Part shown: positions 53,927-62,214 of the stretch, piece by piece | How the letters are laid out: each line of letters begins with the position of its first letter | Position numbering within the stretch: the first letter of the stretch is position 1 | Source: Arthrobacter terricola | GTDB lineage: Bacteria > Actinomycetota > Actinomycetes > Actinomycetales > Micrococcaceae | Length of the DNA stretch: 62,214 nt | Reading direction: 5' to 3' | NCBI RefSeq assembly: GCF_004354015.1 | Contig: NZ_SMRU01000031.1 | Span: 406 to 62,619 of the forward strand | The notes under the pieces: model-generated | The model's input: only the letters and a program-made list of their open reading frames with translations | The model's database searches: none | What the model was told of the DNA's origin: nothing | Made by a program: the position numbers and the translations under genes

Positions 53927-54886
53927 TCAGCCGAGGAACGCCTCGATGTCGTGTGCGCCGCCGAGGAGCTCGGCGGTGCCGTGATCCGAAGCCTGGTGAT
54001 CGATGAGAGCTGAATGGGCCAGACGTGCCATCTCTTTTGTCGCGGGGGACAGGAGCTGCCCGTGTCTCTTGATCAAGGCAAGTGTGTCGAACATCGGTTC
54101 AGCCAGCGACACCGCGTGGAGTCCCCGCGGGAAGACCTCGGATTCGAGTGCGGCGCGGCAGGCGATGGTGTCTCCGAAACCATCGGCTGCCAACGATAGT
54201 GCGGCCGAGAGGTATTCCACTTCTATTCCCGGATTCAGGGTCAGGCCTCGAAGGCGGGCACGCGCGGATAGCTGGATCCGTGCGGGGTCTGTCTGAGCAT
54301 AGTGGGCGTCATAGAGAATCATGGGGGCGTTGCACATGGCAACGATGTCGGGAGGCGTTTGAACTCGTTCGGGCACGGCGCTCACGTACACGACTTCATC
54401 GCGAGCCAGAGGAAGGACGTCCAAGTGATCTTCCTCCACCGGCAAGGTCACGAGGCCCGCCTCCAAATGTCCAGCCACGACGTCGCTGACGGTCTCTGCG
54501 CTGTTCTGGCCCACGAGGCGAATACGCACTTGGGGGTGCTTTTGCCGGAATCTCTTCGCCAGATCCTGGCGGATGTAGAAGTCAGCGTTCCGCAATAGAC
54601 CGAATGTTGCTGTGCCCCCGCCAAGGGAGAGCAATGCATTGACTGCTTCGGTACCTTGCTTGGCGGAGAAGACTGTTTGTTCGGCATAGGGGAGAAGTTC
54701 TTCGCCGGCCGCCGTGAGCACGAGTGAGCGACCACTTCGGTTGAAGAGCGGCGCCCCGAATTCACCTTCGAGGCGGCGGATGAGGTCTGATACAGCAGGC
54801 TGGCTCATTCCCAGTTCGGCAGCAGCTGCTGTGAAGGTTTGTCCGGTGGCCGCCGCCACGAATGCTTCAAGTTGGGCCAGAGTCAT
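53927..54886 (-). CDS. LysR-family regulator 1
   Basis: A 319-residue LysR protein. N-terminal HTH: MTLAQLEAFVAAATGQTFTA, LGMSQPAVSDLIRRLE, FNRSGRSLVLTAAGEELL. The co-inducer domain from about 90 is typical. Follows aspA by 9 bp in one leftward unit. Likely binds the T-N11-A type site at 56420-56434 upstream of the divergent HisD-like gene and aspA. Confidence 0.9.
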   Translation of the reverse strand: MTLAQLEAFVAAATGQTFTAAAAELGMSQPAVSDLIRRLEGEFGAPLFNRSGRSLVLTAAGEELLPYAEQTVFSAKQGTEAVNALLSLGGGTATFGLLRNADFYIRQDLAKRFRQKHPQVRIRLVGQNSAETVSDVVAGHLEAGLVTLPVEEDHLDVLPLARDEVVYVSAVPERVQTPPDIVAMCNAPMILYDAHYAQTDPARIQLSARARLRGLTLNPGIEVEYLSAALSLAADGFGDTIACRAALESEVFPRGLHAVSLAEPMFDTLALIKRHGQLLSPATKEMARLAHSALIDHQASDHGTAELLGGAHDIEAFLG

Positions 54887-54895
54887 AAGTCAATC

Positions 54896-56353
54896 CTATA
54901 GCTCACGGGGAGATAGTGTTGGAGGAAGGGTGAGATGCGGCAGCTCTCCGCCTCCGGCGATGATCTCCGGCCGGAGAAGGCGGCCTAGGAGTTCGGGGTC
55001 CATCAGGTTCCTCTGGCGGACGAGTTCTACCACCGGTGTCCCGGTTCGCAATGCCGTTGCGGCGATTTCGCCGGAAACCTCGTACCCGAGATATGGGCTG
55101 AGTGCGGTAACAACGCCGATGCTCTGTGCCACGTGTTGTCCCAGTGTTTCCTCGTTCGCAGTGATTCCATCGATGCACTCGTCGGCCAGCGTTGTGGCAG
55201 CGACGCGCAGATGTTCGATACTTCTGAAAAGGCTGGCTGCGATGACGGGTTCGAAGGCGTTCAACTGAAGCTGGCCGGCCTCGGCGGCAAGTGAGACCGT
55301 AACGTCCGCTCCCATGATTTCGAATGCGACTTGGTTGACCAGCTCAGGAATCACGGGATTGACCTTTCCAGGCATGATGCTGGACCCGGCCTGACGGGCG
55401 GGGAGGCTGATCTCCGCCAAGCCCGCCCGCGGACCCGAAGACAGCAGCCTCAAGTCATTGCTGATCTTGGAGAGCTTTATGGCAGCCCTCTTGACTGAGG
55501 CTGAGATGAGGACAAAGACTCCGCAGTCCTGGGTAGCTTCGACGAGGTCGGGACTGGTCTTCACCGGCAAGCCGGTGATGTGTTCGAGCTTTTCACGAAC
55601 TATGGAGGCGAATACCGGATGGGTATTCAGTCCGGTGCCGATGGCAGTAGCACCCAGGTTGATCTCGTGAAGGTGCGTGATGGCTTCGGTCAAGCGCGCG
55701 ATGTCTTCTCCGATCGTGACGGCAAAGCTCCTGAACTCCTGACCGAGCGTCATCGGAACTGCGTCCTGGAGTTGAGTGCGGCCCATCTTCACGATGTGGT
55801 CAAACTCCCGGGCTTTTGTCTCGCAGGACGTCTGGAGTTTCTCCAGACCACCGATCAGCGAACGCAGGTTGGAGATCGTTGCCACCTTCAGCGCTGTGGG
55901 GTAAACATCGTTGGTTGACTGTCCTAGGTTGACATGTTCATTGGGGCTGACGACGCGGTAGCTGCCCTTTGCTTCACCAAGATGTTCCAGGGCGCGGTTG
56001 GCGATCACTTCGTTTGCATTCATGTTCGTGGAAGTACCAGCGCCGCCTTGGATCAAGGGGATCGGGAACTGATCCCCGAACAGCCCGGAACGAAGGTCGC
56101 GACATGCTGCGGAAATTGCCTGCCCCACCCGGCGATCCAGCAAGCCCAGTTCCATGTTCGCCTCAGCGGCTGCTTCCTTGACGGCAGCAATTGCGGCCAC
56201 CAAGCCTGGGGTGTCTCCGACGGTCTCGCCGGCTATCCGGAAGTTCTCGCGGGCCCGGAGCGTATGAACGCCCCAATAGGCCTCTGCCGGAATCTCACGC
56301 ATGCCGAGCAAGTCCGCCTCGATCCGCGTCGGTTCTGGCTGCTGCTCATTCAT
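54896..56353 (-). CDS. aspA: Aspartase/fumarase-superfamily lyase, probable aspartate ammonia-lyase
   Basis: A 485-residue superfamily member. Signatures: TSTNMNANEVIANRALE, EHVNLGQSTNDVYPTALKV, MGRTQLQDAVPMTLGQE, and the mobile loop GSSIMPGKVNPVIPE carrying the catalytic Ser. MEQQPEPTRIEADLLGM-like start (true MNEQQPEPTR) is typical of AspA rather than class II fumarase. Cleaves aspartate to fumarate and ammonia, or acts on a related amino dicarboxylate. AGGAG lies about 13 bp upstream of the ATG. A housekeeping aspartase is usually elsewhere, so this one may serve a specific pathway. Confidence 0.88.
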   Translation of the reverse strand: MNEQQPEPTRIEADLLGMREIPAEAYWGVHTLRARENFRIAGETVGDTPGLVAAIAAVKEAAAEANMELGLLDRRVGQAISAACRDLRSGLFGDQFPIPLIQGGAGTSTNMNANEVIANRALEHLGEAKGSYRVVSPNEHVNLGQSTNDVYPTALKVATISNLRSLIGGLEKLQTSCETKAREFDHIVKMGRTQLQDAVPMTLGQEFRSFAVTIGEDIARLTEAITHLHEINLGATAIGTGLNTHPVFASIVREKLEHITGLPVKTSPDLVEATQDCGVFVLISASVKRAAIKLSKISNDLRLLSSGPRAGLAEISLPARQAGSSIMPGKVNPVIPELVNQVAFEIMGADVTVSLAAEAGQLQLNAFEPVIAASLFRSIEHLRVAATTLADECIDGITANEETLGQHVAQSIGVVTALSPYLGYEVSGEIAATALRTGTPVVELVRQRNLMDPELLGRLLRPEIIAGGGELPHLTLPPTLSPREL

Positions 56354-56419
56354 TGTTCGGCCACTCCTGCCTCAAGTTCGTGTCGGGCAGCGCCGGATGC
56401 GCTGCACCGCCCTCCAAGT

Positions 56420-56534
56420 ATAAGCAAAAGTTATCAAGATAGCTAGAATCATAGTGTTAGCTTCTGGCATGATTGAGGAAGGGGCCCTTTAGATAAGGAA
56501 ATGCTTTCAACTCTGTTGTTTACCCATGTATAAT
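56420..56534. promoter_or_regulatory. LysR-type sites and rightward promoter
   Basis: ATAAGCAAAAGTTAT (56420-56434) contains the T-N11-A motif within an ATAA/TTAT inverted repeat. AGCTA (56441-56445) pairs with TAGCT (56458-56462) 12 bp apart. A perfect TATAAT -10 lies at 56529-56534, with TTTCAA at 56505-56510 as a weak -35 (18-bp spacer). The HisD-like gene starts about 80 bp later. The layout fits LysR activation of a divergent pair. Confidence 0.65.
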
Positions 56535-56615
56535 GTTATGGTTGAGTCGTTTCCAAAGTAACGTGGAGCACACGCACTACCTGCGCTTTGGCTCCAGAGA
56601 CGAAAGAGAAATCCA

Positions 56616-57914
56616 TTGCGCACTTCCCTTAAGAATGCTGAAGTTACTGTCTCGGACCCCACCTCGCCTCCCGGAGTGAGGGAAACCGTCGAAGCCGTCA
56701 TTGCGGACGTCCGTTCCCTCGGTGATGAAGCGGTGCGGGCCTATTCCGAGAAATTCGATAACTGGTCCCCGGAGTCCTTCCGCCTATCGCAGGAACAGAT
56801 CGACGCCGCGATAGCCCGCCTACCCGAGCAGACCGTTGAAGATATCAAGACGGTCCAACGCAACGTCGAGCGGTTCGCTCAGCTGCAGTTGCAGTCTCTG
56901 AGCGAGTTCGAAGCCGAGGTGGAACCCGGTGTGATTCTTGGTCAAAAGAACATCCCGATTGACGCCGTCGGGGCGTACGTTCCCGGTGGGAGGTACCCGC
57001 TCCTTGCATCTGCGCATATGACCATCGTGACCGCCAAAGTTGCCGGTGTCCGCCGCGTCGCCGCGGCAACTCCTGCTGCAGGAGGCGTCATTCCCGACGC
57101 GTCAGTGGCAGCCATGCACTTTGCCGGAGCGGATGAGATCTACCTCCTGGGTGGAGTCCAGGCCGTCGCCGCCCTGGCTGTTGGTACAGAGACTATTGCC
57201 CCCGTGGATTTTCTCGCCGGGCCGGGAAATGCTTACGTGGCCGAAGCGAAGCGCCAGCTTTTCGGTGAGGTCGGCATCGATCTCTTCGCAGGGCCGACTG
57301 AAGTTCTCATTGTTGCTGATGAGTCTGCCGACCCGTTCCTCGTTGCTGTTGACCTCCTCAGCCAGGCCGAACACGGTCCTGACTCACCGGCGATCCTCGT
57401 CACGACCTCGAAGGACCTCGGACAGCAGGTTCTCAAGGAGATTGACAGCCAGCTGGTTGGGCTCTCGACGCGGGCTGTTGCAGAAGCGGCTTGGCGGGAC
57501 CACGGTCAGGTCATTCTGGTTGATGACCTGACCGAGGCTTACGCCGTCGCCGATGAGTTCGCCAGCGAGCACGTACAGATCCTCACAAAGAATCCGCGTG
57601 AGGCGCTGGACCGCATGGTCAACTATGGGGCGCTGTTTCTCGGTGAAAACACGTGTGTGTCCTTCGGTGACAAGGTCATCGGAACCAACCACGTTCTGCC
57701 GACCCGCCATGCCGCGCGGTACACCGGTGGGCTGTGGGTTGGAAAGTACATCAAGACCGTGACTTATCAGGAAGTCACCACCACGACGGCCAGTGCGGAG
57801 CTTGGCGAGTTGTTGGGTAGGGCAGCCCGGGCGGAGAACTTTGAAGGACACGCCCGCTCCGGCGACATCCGTGCAGCGCGGGCGGCCGGTCAAAAGCCGG
57901 CGTGGGCTTCATAA
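56616..57914 (+). CDS. HisD-like dehydrogenase, closest in style to HpsN
   Basis: A 432-residue zinc/NAD four-electron dehydrogenase. TTG start at 56616 behind AAAGAGAAA; no in-frame ATG is nearby. Seen: VGAYVPGGRYPLLASAHMTI, GPGNAYVAEAKRQLFG, zinc ligands in SQAEHGPDSP, and FGDKVIGTNHVLPTRHAARY with TGGLWVGKYIKTVTYQEV. The last segment matches the HpsN (sulfopropanediol 3-dehydrogenase) style rather than true histidinol dehydrogenase, which has TxxAR-SGLSV there. It lies outside any histidine operon, so it more likely oxidises a diol or hydroxy acid to a carboxylate. No sulfite-releasing lyase is visible, so a sulfonate substrate is unproven. Confidence 0.83.
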   Translation: MRTSLKNAEVTVSDPTSPPGVRETVEAVIADVRSLGDEAVRAYSEKFDNWSPESFRLSQEQIDAAIARLPEQTVEDIKTVQRNVERFAQLQLQSLSEFEAEVEPGVILGQKNIPIDAVGAYVPGGRYPLLASAHMTIVTAKVAGVRRVAAATPAAGGVIPDASVAAMHFAGADEIYLLGGVQAVAALAVGTETIAPVDFLAGPGNAYVAEAKRQLFGEVGIDLFAGPTEVLIVADESADPFLVAVDLLSQAEHGPDSPAILVTTSKDLGQQVLKEIDSQLVGLSTRAVAEAAWRDHGQVILVDDLTEAYAVADEFASEHVQILTKNPREALDRMVNYGALFLGENTCVSFGDKVIGTNHVLPTRHAARYTGGLWVGKYIKTVTYQEVTTTTASAELGELLGRAARAENFEGHARSGDIRAARAAGQKPAWAS

Positions 57915-57928
57915 ACCGGATTTCACGT

Positions 57929-57966
57929 GTTCGGTGGAGTGCCCGTCTTCTGGTGCTCCACCGAAC
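57929..57966 (+). terminator. Terminator of the HisD-like gene
   Basis: GTTCGGTGGAG (57929-57939) pairs with CTCCACCGAAC (57956-57966) around a 16-nt loop, 14 bp after the stop. Confidence 0.75.
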
Positions 57967-58337
57967 GGCACCGATGACCACGGGTTGTCGGCTCGAGGAC
58001 ACATCAAGGAGCTGCATGTGAGCGCAAGCACAAGACATCGCGGAACGGGCAATAAATCCGATCGCAAGCGGTACGGCAAGCTGGGACTGTTCCTGTCGGA
58101 CCTCAGGTCCCTTGGAAGCGGGGGAACTCATGCCGCCCGTCCGTCGTCGACCCTGCTCCCCAGCGGCAGCCTCTTCTGTACGATCTACGCCGGAGCCGGT
58201 GCTGCGCGTTCGGAATCCCCGGGCGTGAGGACGACGGGGCGACCGACCCAGGTTGACGGTGGAGCGACACAGGCGCCGGTGTGACATCGTTTCGTTCCGC
58301 CGCAAACAAATTGCGGCCAGAATTGAAAGTGAGAATA
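57967..58337. other. Gap without a supportable gene
   Basis: Only short frames with no motifs or start signals. The end of the gap should contain the promoter of the small gene at 58338. Confidence 0.4.
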
Positions 58338-58583
58338 ATGCAGTATCCCCAAGATTCCTTTGCGGATGCACGCCACCTCCCCGGCCGCCCCGCGATCCTG
58401 AAAGACTGGGCCCTGGCGAAGGGGGAGCTCGTCGAAGTCCGCCATCATGAGCTTCCGCCCCGCGAGGGGCTGGTAGACGAAGTAACCCCCGACGGTGTCA
58501 TTCTCTGGCTGGCCGCGGAGGGGGCTACCACCCGTCGGATGATTGACAAGTCCGAGGGGTTCGAAGTGTGGGTTTCAGCCTAG
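58338..58583 (+). CDS. Small SH3-barrel-like hypothetical protein
   Basis: An 81-residue protein. ATG 58338 follows AAAGTGAGAAT; the frame is open further upstream, but no better start is seen. Reads GELVEVRHHELPPREGLVDE, then VTPDGVILWLAAEGATTRRM. The strand spacing and RR pair match the 86-residue protein at 791-1051, suggesting a family of small barrel proteins. Function unknown; neither nuclease nor enzyme residues are visible. Sits between a dehydrogenase and a LysR gene on the other strand. Confidence 0.6.
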   Translation: MQYPQDSFADARHLPGRPAILKDWALAKGELVEVRHHELPPREGLVDEVTPDGVILWLAAEGATTRRMIDKSEGFEVWVSA

Positions 58584-58731
58584 GTGTCCACGAAAATCGG
58601 TTGCCGGGTGACTCTGCCTCAGGAAGCACGGACAGAACCCGGCGGGATCCGCGGCCGCGATGACGCGAGACAACAGGTCGCGGTTGCTGTGTCGCTGATC
58701 CAGCCATGACAGTTCGGCCTTGTGGCCTTGG

Positions 58732-59634
58732 TCAGGAGCCAACGAGGAATGAATCAAGATACGGGTGCGATGCCGCAAGCTCGACCAGTGCGTTTTGCAC
58801 TGCCCGAGTCCGGGCCAACCGCTGTAGTTCCCGAGGAACAGCAAGCCAGTATTTGCGGCGAATCTGAACCTCATCCGGAAGAATCCGCACTATCCGGTCG
58901 TCGGCCTCTCCAACGAACAATGGCAACACGGCCACTCCCAAGCCCGCGACAGTTGCCATCCATTGCCCGGTGATGTTGTTCGTCTGGATGGCGGGCTGGA
59001 ACCCGGGAAGGCTGGTGTCCAGGAAGCGAAGCGCGGGTATGTCCAACAGCGAATCTACGTAGCCGATCACCGAATGGCCCTGTAGATCATCGATGCTCGT
59101 TATGTTCGCCGATGATTCCAGGTAGCGCGGGGCTGCGTAAAGGCCCAACGGGTAGCTGGCCAGCTCTGTGGTCTCTACGCCGCGGATCGTAGGCTTGGCG
59201 AGCGAAATGCCCACGTCGAATTCCTTGGTGGCCAGGAGGTTTAGTCTGGTTGCCGTCACTATTTCGATTGCAAGGCCGGGATGGCTCTCGCGTAGTGTCC
59301 CCAATCCGGGGCTGAGGACGAAGGCTCCAAAGCCGTCCGGCGTGGCAATTCGGACTTTGCCGGAGAGCCGTCCCGGTTCCGAACCCAGTTCTTCGGCCGC
59401 AGCGCGAAGCGATGATTCGACAGCCTCTGCGTGCACGGCCAGACGTTCTCCTGCTTCAGTCAATTGCCAGCCGCCCGGCGACCTGACAAAGAGGCGCGTT
59501 GCGGTACTTCGCTCCAGATGCGAGATTCTTCGGCCTACGGTCGTGTGGTCGACCCCCAAACCACGGGCCGCCGCTACCAGCTTCCCGGTCCTGGCTACTT
59601 CCAAGAAAAACCGAACATCATCAGCAGAAATCAC
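58732..59634 (-). CDS. LysR-family regulator 2
   Basis: A 300-residue LysR protein with GTG start. HTH: MISADDVRFFLEVARTGKLV, LGVDHTTVGRRISHLERSTA, RSPGGWQLTEAGERL, of the VDHTTVGRRI subgroup. Co-inducer domain from about 90. No strong ribosome binding site. A 14-bp perfect palindrome lies 15 bp before its start codon. Divergent from the iron-type alcohol dehydrogenase gene, which it probably controls. Confidence 0.9.
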   Translation of the reverse strand: MISADDVRFFLEVARTGKLVAAARGLGVDHTTVGRRISHLERSTATRLFVRSPGGWQLTEAGERLAVHAEAVESSLRAAAEELGSEPGRLSGKVRIATPDGFGAFVLSPGLGTLRESHPGLAIEIVTATRLNLLATKEFDVGISLAKPTIRGVETTELASYPLGLYAAPRYLESSANITSIDDLQGHSVIGYVDSLLDIPALRFLDTSLPGFQPAIQTNNITGQWMATVAGLGVAVLPLFVGEADDRIVRILPDEVQIRRKYWLAVPRELQRLARTRAVQNALVELAASHPYLDSFLVGS

Positions 59635-59648
59635 GGATCCATTCTAGC

Positions 59649-59662
59649 GTGCAAATTTGCAC
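59649..59662. promoter_or_regulatory. Perfect palindrome GTGCAAATTTGCAC
   Basis: A 14-bp perfect palindrome between the divergent LysR and alcohol dehydrogenase genes. It contains a T-N11-A-like arrangement and is a likely LysR operator. Confidence 0.7.
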
Positions 59663-59714
59663 ATTGGCGGGCACGATTGGCCATGGTTTTGTGTCAAAGA
59701 TGCAGCAAGACTTG

Positions 59715-59757
59715 TATAAATACTTTCGCCCAACCCTGTGAACCTAGTAAGTTCACG
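59715..59757 (+). promoter_or_regulatory. Alcohol dehydrogenase promoter and leader hairpin
   Basis: TATAAA at 59715-59720 is a candidate -10; the -35 is poor. Downstream, GTGAAC (59738-59743) pairs with GTTCAC (59751-59756), extended by flanking CC/GG, in the untranslated leader about 22 bp before the start codon. It may affect translation or be the imprint of an operator. Confidence 0.45.
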
Positions 59758-59778
59758 GGCCAAAACAGAGGTGCTCCG

Positions 59779-60939
59779 ATGATTGCCAATATCGCTCTTC
59801 CCCGAATCATGAAAGTCGGAGGGGGTGCCATCTCCCGGATTGGCGCCCTCGTGGCTGAACTTGGCTCGACCCGTCCTCTGGTCGTCACTGACTCATTCAT
59901 GCTGACAACCGGGCATGTCGACAGAATCCTTGCCGCCATCGAGCAGGGCGGCCATGACGGTGCTGTTTTCGCGGGTGTCGTACCCGACCCGACGACCGAC
60001 TCCCTCAACAGTGGAGTGGATGCCGTCACGGCCCACGGTGCCGACCTGATCATCGGGCTCGGCGGGGGAAGTGCGATAGACACGGCCAAGGCCCTCGGGA
60101 TTCTGAGCCGGCAAGGTGGGCAAATGCGGGATTTCAAGGCTCCGAGGAACAACGACGGTCCGGCTGTCCCTGTGGTTGCTATCCCCACGACAGCAGGAAG
60201 TGGCTCCGAGGCCACACAGTTCTCAATCATCAGCGATTCTGAAACGCAGGAAAAGATGCTCTGCGCGGGCATTTCGTTCTTGCCGCAAGCAGCAGTCATT
60301 GACTACGAGCTCACGCTTTCGATGCCCGCCCGGCTCACTGCCGACACAGGCATCGATGCCCTGACGCACGCGATTGAAGCCTACGTAAGCCGGAAGGCGA
60401 ATCCGTTCTCCGACGGGTTCGCGATGGCTGCTATCCGTACTATCGGTGCGAATCTGCGGCAGGTTTACGCTGATGGAAGTGACAAGAAGGCCCGTGGAGA
60501 GATGATGTTGGCAGCAACGCAGGCTGGCATTGCTTTCTCGAATTCGAGCGTTGCGCTCGTCCACGGCATGAGTCGGCCGATCGGCGCGCATTTCCATGTC
60601 GCTCACGGACTGGCCAACGCCATGCTGTTCCCCGCCGTCACACAGTTCTCTGTCTCGGCGGCCGAGCAACGATATGCCGACTGCGCCCGGGCACTTGGAG
60701 TTGCCGCCTCGAACAGTTCAGACAGCTATGCTGCGGAGGCCCTGGTCGAGGAGCTGCGTGCCCTTAACCGGGATCTTCAGGTCCCGACACCGCAAACCTT
60801 CGGCATCGACCGGACGGCCTGGGATGAAAAGGTGCCGTTGATGGCGGAACAGGCGTTGGCTTCAGGTTCCCCCGGCAACAATCCTCTGGTTCCCGACGTC
60901 GAACAAATCCAAGATCTCTACGCCGAGATTTACGCCTGA
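59779..60939 (+). CDS. Iron-containing alcohol dehydrogenase
   Basis: A 386-residue group III alcohol dehydrogenase. ATG 59779 follows AGAGGTG; the frame extends upstream without a start signal. Seen: GLGGGSAIDTAKALGIL for NAD binding, PTTAGSGSEAT, the metal ligands Asp and His in DTGIDALTHAIEAYVS, and the later His residues in HGMSRPIGAHFHVAHGLANA. Family reduces or oxidises short aldehydes and hydroxy acids; the GSGSEAT type includes lactaldehyde, 1,3-propanediol and 4-hydroxybutyrate dehydrogenases. It precedes mmsA copy 2 by 82 bp, so it may make the semialdehyde consumed by that enzyme, for example from 3-hydroxypropionate (inference). Confidence 0.9.
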   Translation: MIANIALPRIMKVGGGAISRIGALVAELGSTRPLVVTDSFMLTTGHVDRILAAIEQGGHDGAVFAGVVPDPTTDSLNSGVDAVTAHGADLIIGLGGGSAIDTAKALGILSRQGGQMRDFKAPRNNDGPAVPVVAIPTTAGSGSEATQFSIISDSETQEKMLCAGISFLPQAAVIDYELTLSMPARLTADTGIDALTHAIEAYVSRKANPFSDGFAMAAIRTIGANLRQVYADGSDKKARGEMMLAATQAGIAFSNSSVALVHGMSRPIGAHFHVAHGLANAMLFPAVTQFSVSAAEQRYADCARALGVAASNSSDSYAAEALVEELRALNRDLQVPTPQTFGIDRTAWDEKVPLMAEQALASGSPGNNPLVPDVEQIQDLYAEIYA

Positions 60940-61021
60940 CACGTCGCGGGATTAGACCCTCGCCAATTACCCATGCCCGAGTGACGGGCGATCAAACACG
61001 CAAGACCCGAAAGGTAAAAGT

Positions 61022-62214
61022 ATGACTGGCACTACGCTTGAAACGCTCACTATCAACCATTTCATTGACGGGGAATTCTCTGCGGGGACGGGGTCGGCGA
61101 CGAAGCCGGTCTACAACCCGGCGACCGGTGCCGTGACCGCGGAGTTGCGGTTGGCCTCGCGGGAGGATCTGGACCGCACAGTGGCCATCGCGAAGAAAGC
61201 CGCCGAGTCCTGGGGTGATATTTCCCTGGCCAAGCGCACCGCGGTGTTGTTCAAGTTCCGTGAACTCGTCGCTTCGCATGTGGACGAGCTGGCGGCGTTG
61301 ATCACGGCCGAGCACGGCAAGGTCCTCTCCGATGCCAAGGGCGAGATCGGCCGCGGCCTGGAGGTCATCGAGTACGCCTGCGGTGTTCCGACGCTGCTCA
61401 AGGGCGAGTACTCCGACCAGGTCTCCACCGGCATCGACGTGTTTTCCTTCCGCGAACCCGTCGGCGTGGTCGCGGGCATCACCCCGTTCAACTTCCCCGT
61501 CATGGTGCCGCTGTGGATGGCCCCGATGGCGATCGCGACCGGGAACGCGTTCATCCTCAAGCCCTCCGGCAACGTGCCCTCCGCCGCGATGCTGCTCGCG
61601 CGCCTGTTCCAGGAAGCCGGCCTGCCGGACGGGGTGTTCCAGGTCCTGCACGGCGACCGCGACACGATCTCGGGGTTGTTGACCCACCCGGACGTGGACG
61701 CGATCTCCTTCGTCGGCTCCACCCCGGTCGCCAAGCACATCACCGAGGTAGGCACCAAGCACGGCAAAAGAGTCCAGGCCCTCGGCGGGGCGAAGAACCA
61801 CGCGATCATCCTGCCCGACGCCGACCTGGACAACGCCGCGGACCACGTCGCGGCCGCCGCGTTCGGCTCCGCCGGGCAGCGCTGCATGGCCATCTCCGTC
61901 GCGGTCGCCGTCGGGGACGCCGCCGACCTGCTGGTGGGCAAGGTCCGCGAACGCGCCCTCGCGATCACGGTGGACAACGGCACCGCACCGGGTGCGGACA
62001 TGGGCCCGGTCATCACCCCGGCCTCGAAAGAGTTCATCCTCAAGACCGTCACCGAAGCCGAAACCGCCGGCGCGGCCATGGTCGTGGACGGACGCGACCT
62101 CATCGTCCCCGGCCACGAGGACGGGTTCTGGGTCGGCCCCACCGTGATCGACCACGTCACCACCGCGATGAGCGCGTACACCGAGGAAATCTTCGGACCC
62201 GTGCTCGTCGTCGT
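61022..62214 (+). CDS. mmsA: Methylmalonate/malonate-semialdehyde dehydrogenase, copy 2 (partial)
   Basis: The first 397 codons of a paralogue of the gene at 38340, cut by the window end. AAAGG precedes the ATG at 61022. Hallmarks shared with copy 1: GVVAGITPFNFPVMVPLW, ISFVGSTPVAKHI, VQALGGAKNHAIILPDAD and catalytic Cys in GSAGQRCMAIS. The two proteins differ mainly at the N-terminus, around residues 175-195 (SGNVPSAAMLLARLFQ) and in surface positions. Long nucleotide stretches are nearly identical, as expected for recent duplication or gene conversion. Probably co-transcribed with the alcohol dehydrogenase. Confidence 0.93.
   Translation, partial: MTGTTLETLTINHFIDGEFSAGTGSATKPVYNPATGAVTAELRLASREDLDRTVAIAKKAAESWGDISLAKRTAVLFKFRELVASHVDELAALITAEHGKVLSDAKGEIGRGLEVIEYACGVPTLLKGEYSDQVSTGIDVFSFREPVGVVAGITPFNFPVMVPLWMAPMAIATGNAFILKPSGNVPSAAMLLARLFQEAGLPDGVFQVLHGDRDTISGLLTHPDVDAISFVGSTPVAKHITEVGTKHGKRVQALGGAKNHAIILPDADLDNAADHVAAAAFGSAGQRCMAISVAVAVGDAADLLVGKVRERALAITVDNGTAPGADMGPVITPASKEFILKTVTEAETAGAAMVVDGRDLIVPGHEDGFWVGPTVIDHVTTAMSAYTEEIFGPVLVV

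Noticed and set aside
1..62214. CRISPR arrays, tRNA, rRNA and complete IS elements
   Set aside because: No regularly spaced repeat series, no cloverleaf and no transposase motif was recognised in any part of the window.

Overview
The window reads as chromosomal DNA of a high-GC actinobacterium. The style of the proteins (a ComEC remnant, CUT2-type and CUT1-type sugar ABC transporters, many short-chain dehydrogenases, paired TetR and LysR regulators, many GTG/TTG starts, ATGA gene overlaps) suggests Micrococcaceae of the Arthrobacter/Pseudarthrobacter/Paenarthrobacter kind. That placement is an inference from protein style; no rRNA, tRNA or ribosomal gene is present to confirm it. No CRISPR array and no intact insertion sequence were seen.

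Layout. (1) 1-1.5 kb is a gene graveyard: a comEC fragment, a frameshifted fumarylacetoacetate-hydrolase relic and one small intact gene. (2) 1.6-13.2 kb is a catabolic locus built around overlapping divergent promoters at 4726-4766. Leftward run an old-yellow-enzyme oxidoreductase, a SnoaL-like protein, a FadR-type GntR regulator and a second SnoaL-like protein. Rightward run a complete ribose-type ABC importer, two short-chain dehydrogenases, a third SnoaL-like protein, a VOC protein, an NAD(P)-binding protein and an AraC regulator. (3) 13.2-15.9 kb is a leftward operon of an NCS1 permease, an arginase-family hydrolase and an EthD protein. A 39-bp near-identical direct repeat (381-419 and 16347-16385) brackets regions 2 and 3, with gene fragments at both ends.

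(4) 16.4-36.7 kb is a defence island: an HNH endonuclease with a putative modified-base reader, a decayed hsdM-hsdS pair, a 1224-residue membrane P-loop NTPase resembling YobI, a small unlisted gene, an excisionase-like HTH protein, an intact type I restriction-modification operon (hsdM-hsdS-hsdR) with a YgjP-type metallopeptidase, a broken OLD-type ATPase/TOPRIM gene, and a GHKL ATPase fused to a PD-(D/E)XK-like nuclease followed by an unrecognised protein. 36.7-38.3 kb holds only small or broken ORFs.

(5) 38.3-62.2 kb is a second catabolic region, bracketed by two same-direction methylmalonate/malonate-semialdehyde dehydrogenase genes. It holds two MFS transporters, an acetyltransferase and two paralogous TetR regulators with an array of five similar operators. 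A rightward operon follows: GMC oxidoreductase, IolD-like ThDP enzyme, xylose-isomerase-like TIM barrel and a CUT1 ABC importer. Next come an aspartase plus LysR unit divergent from a HisD/HpsN-like dehydrogenase, a second LysR, and an iron-type alcohol dehydrogenase. Read together, the operon looks like uptake of a sugar or cyclitol, FAD-dependent oxidation, ThDP-dependent C-C cleavage or hydrolysis, and entry of a semialdehyde into central metabolism through the mmsA/iolA enzymes. The substrate is not evident from sequence.
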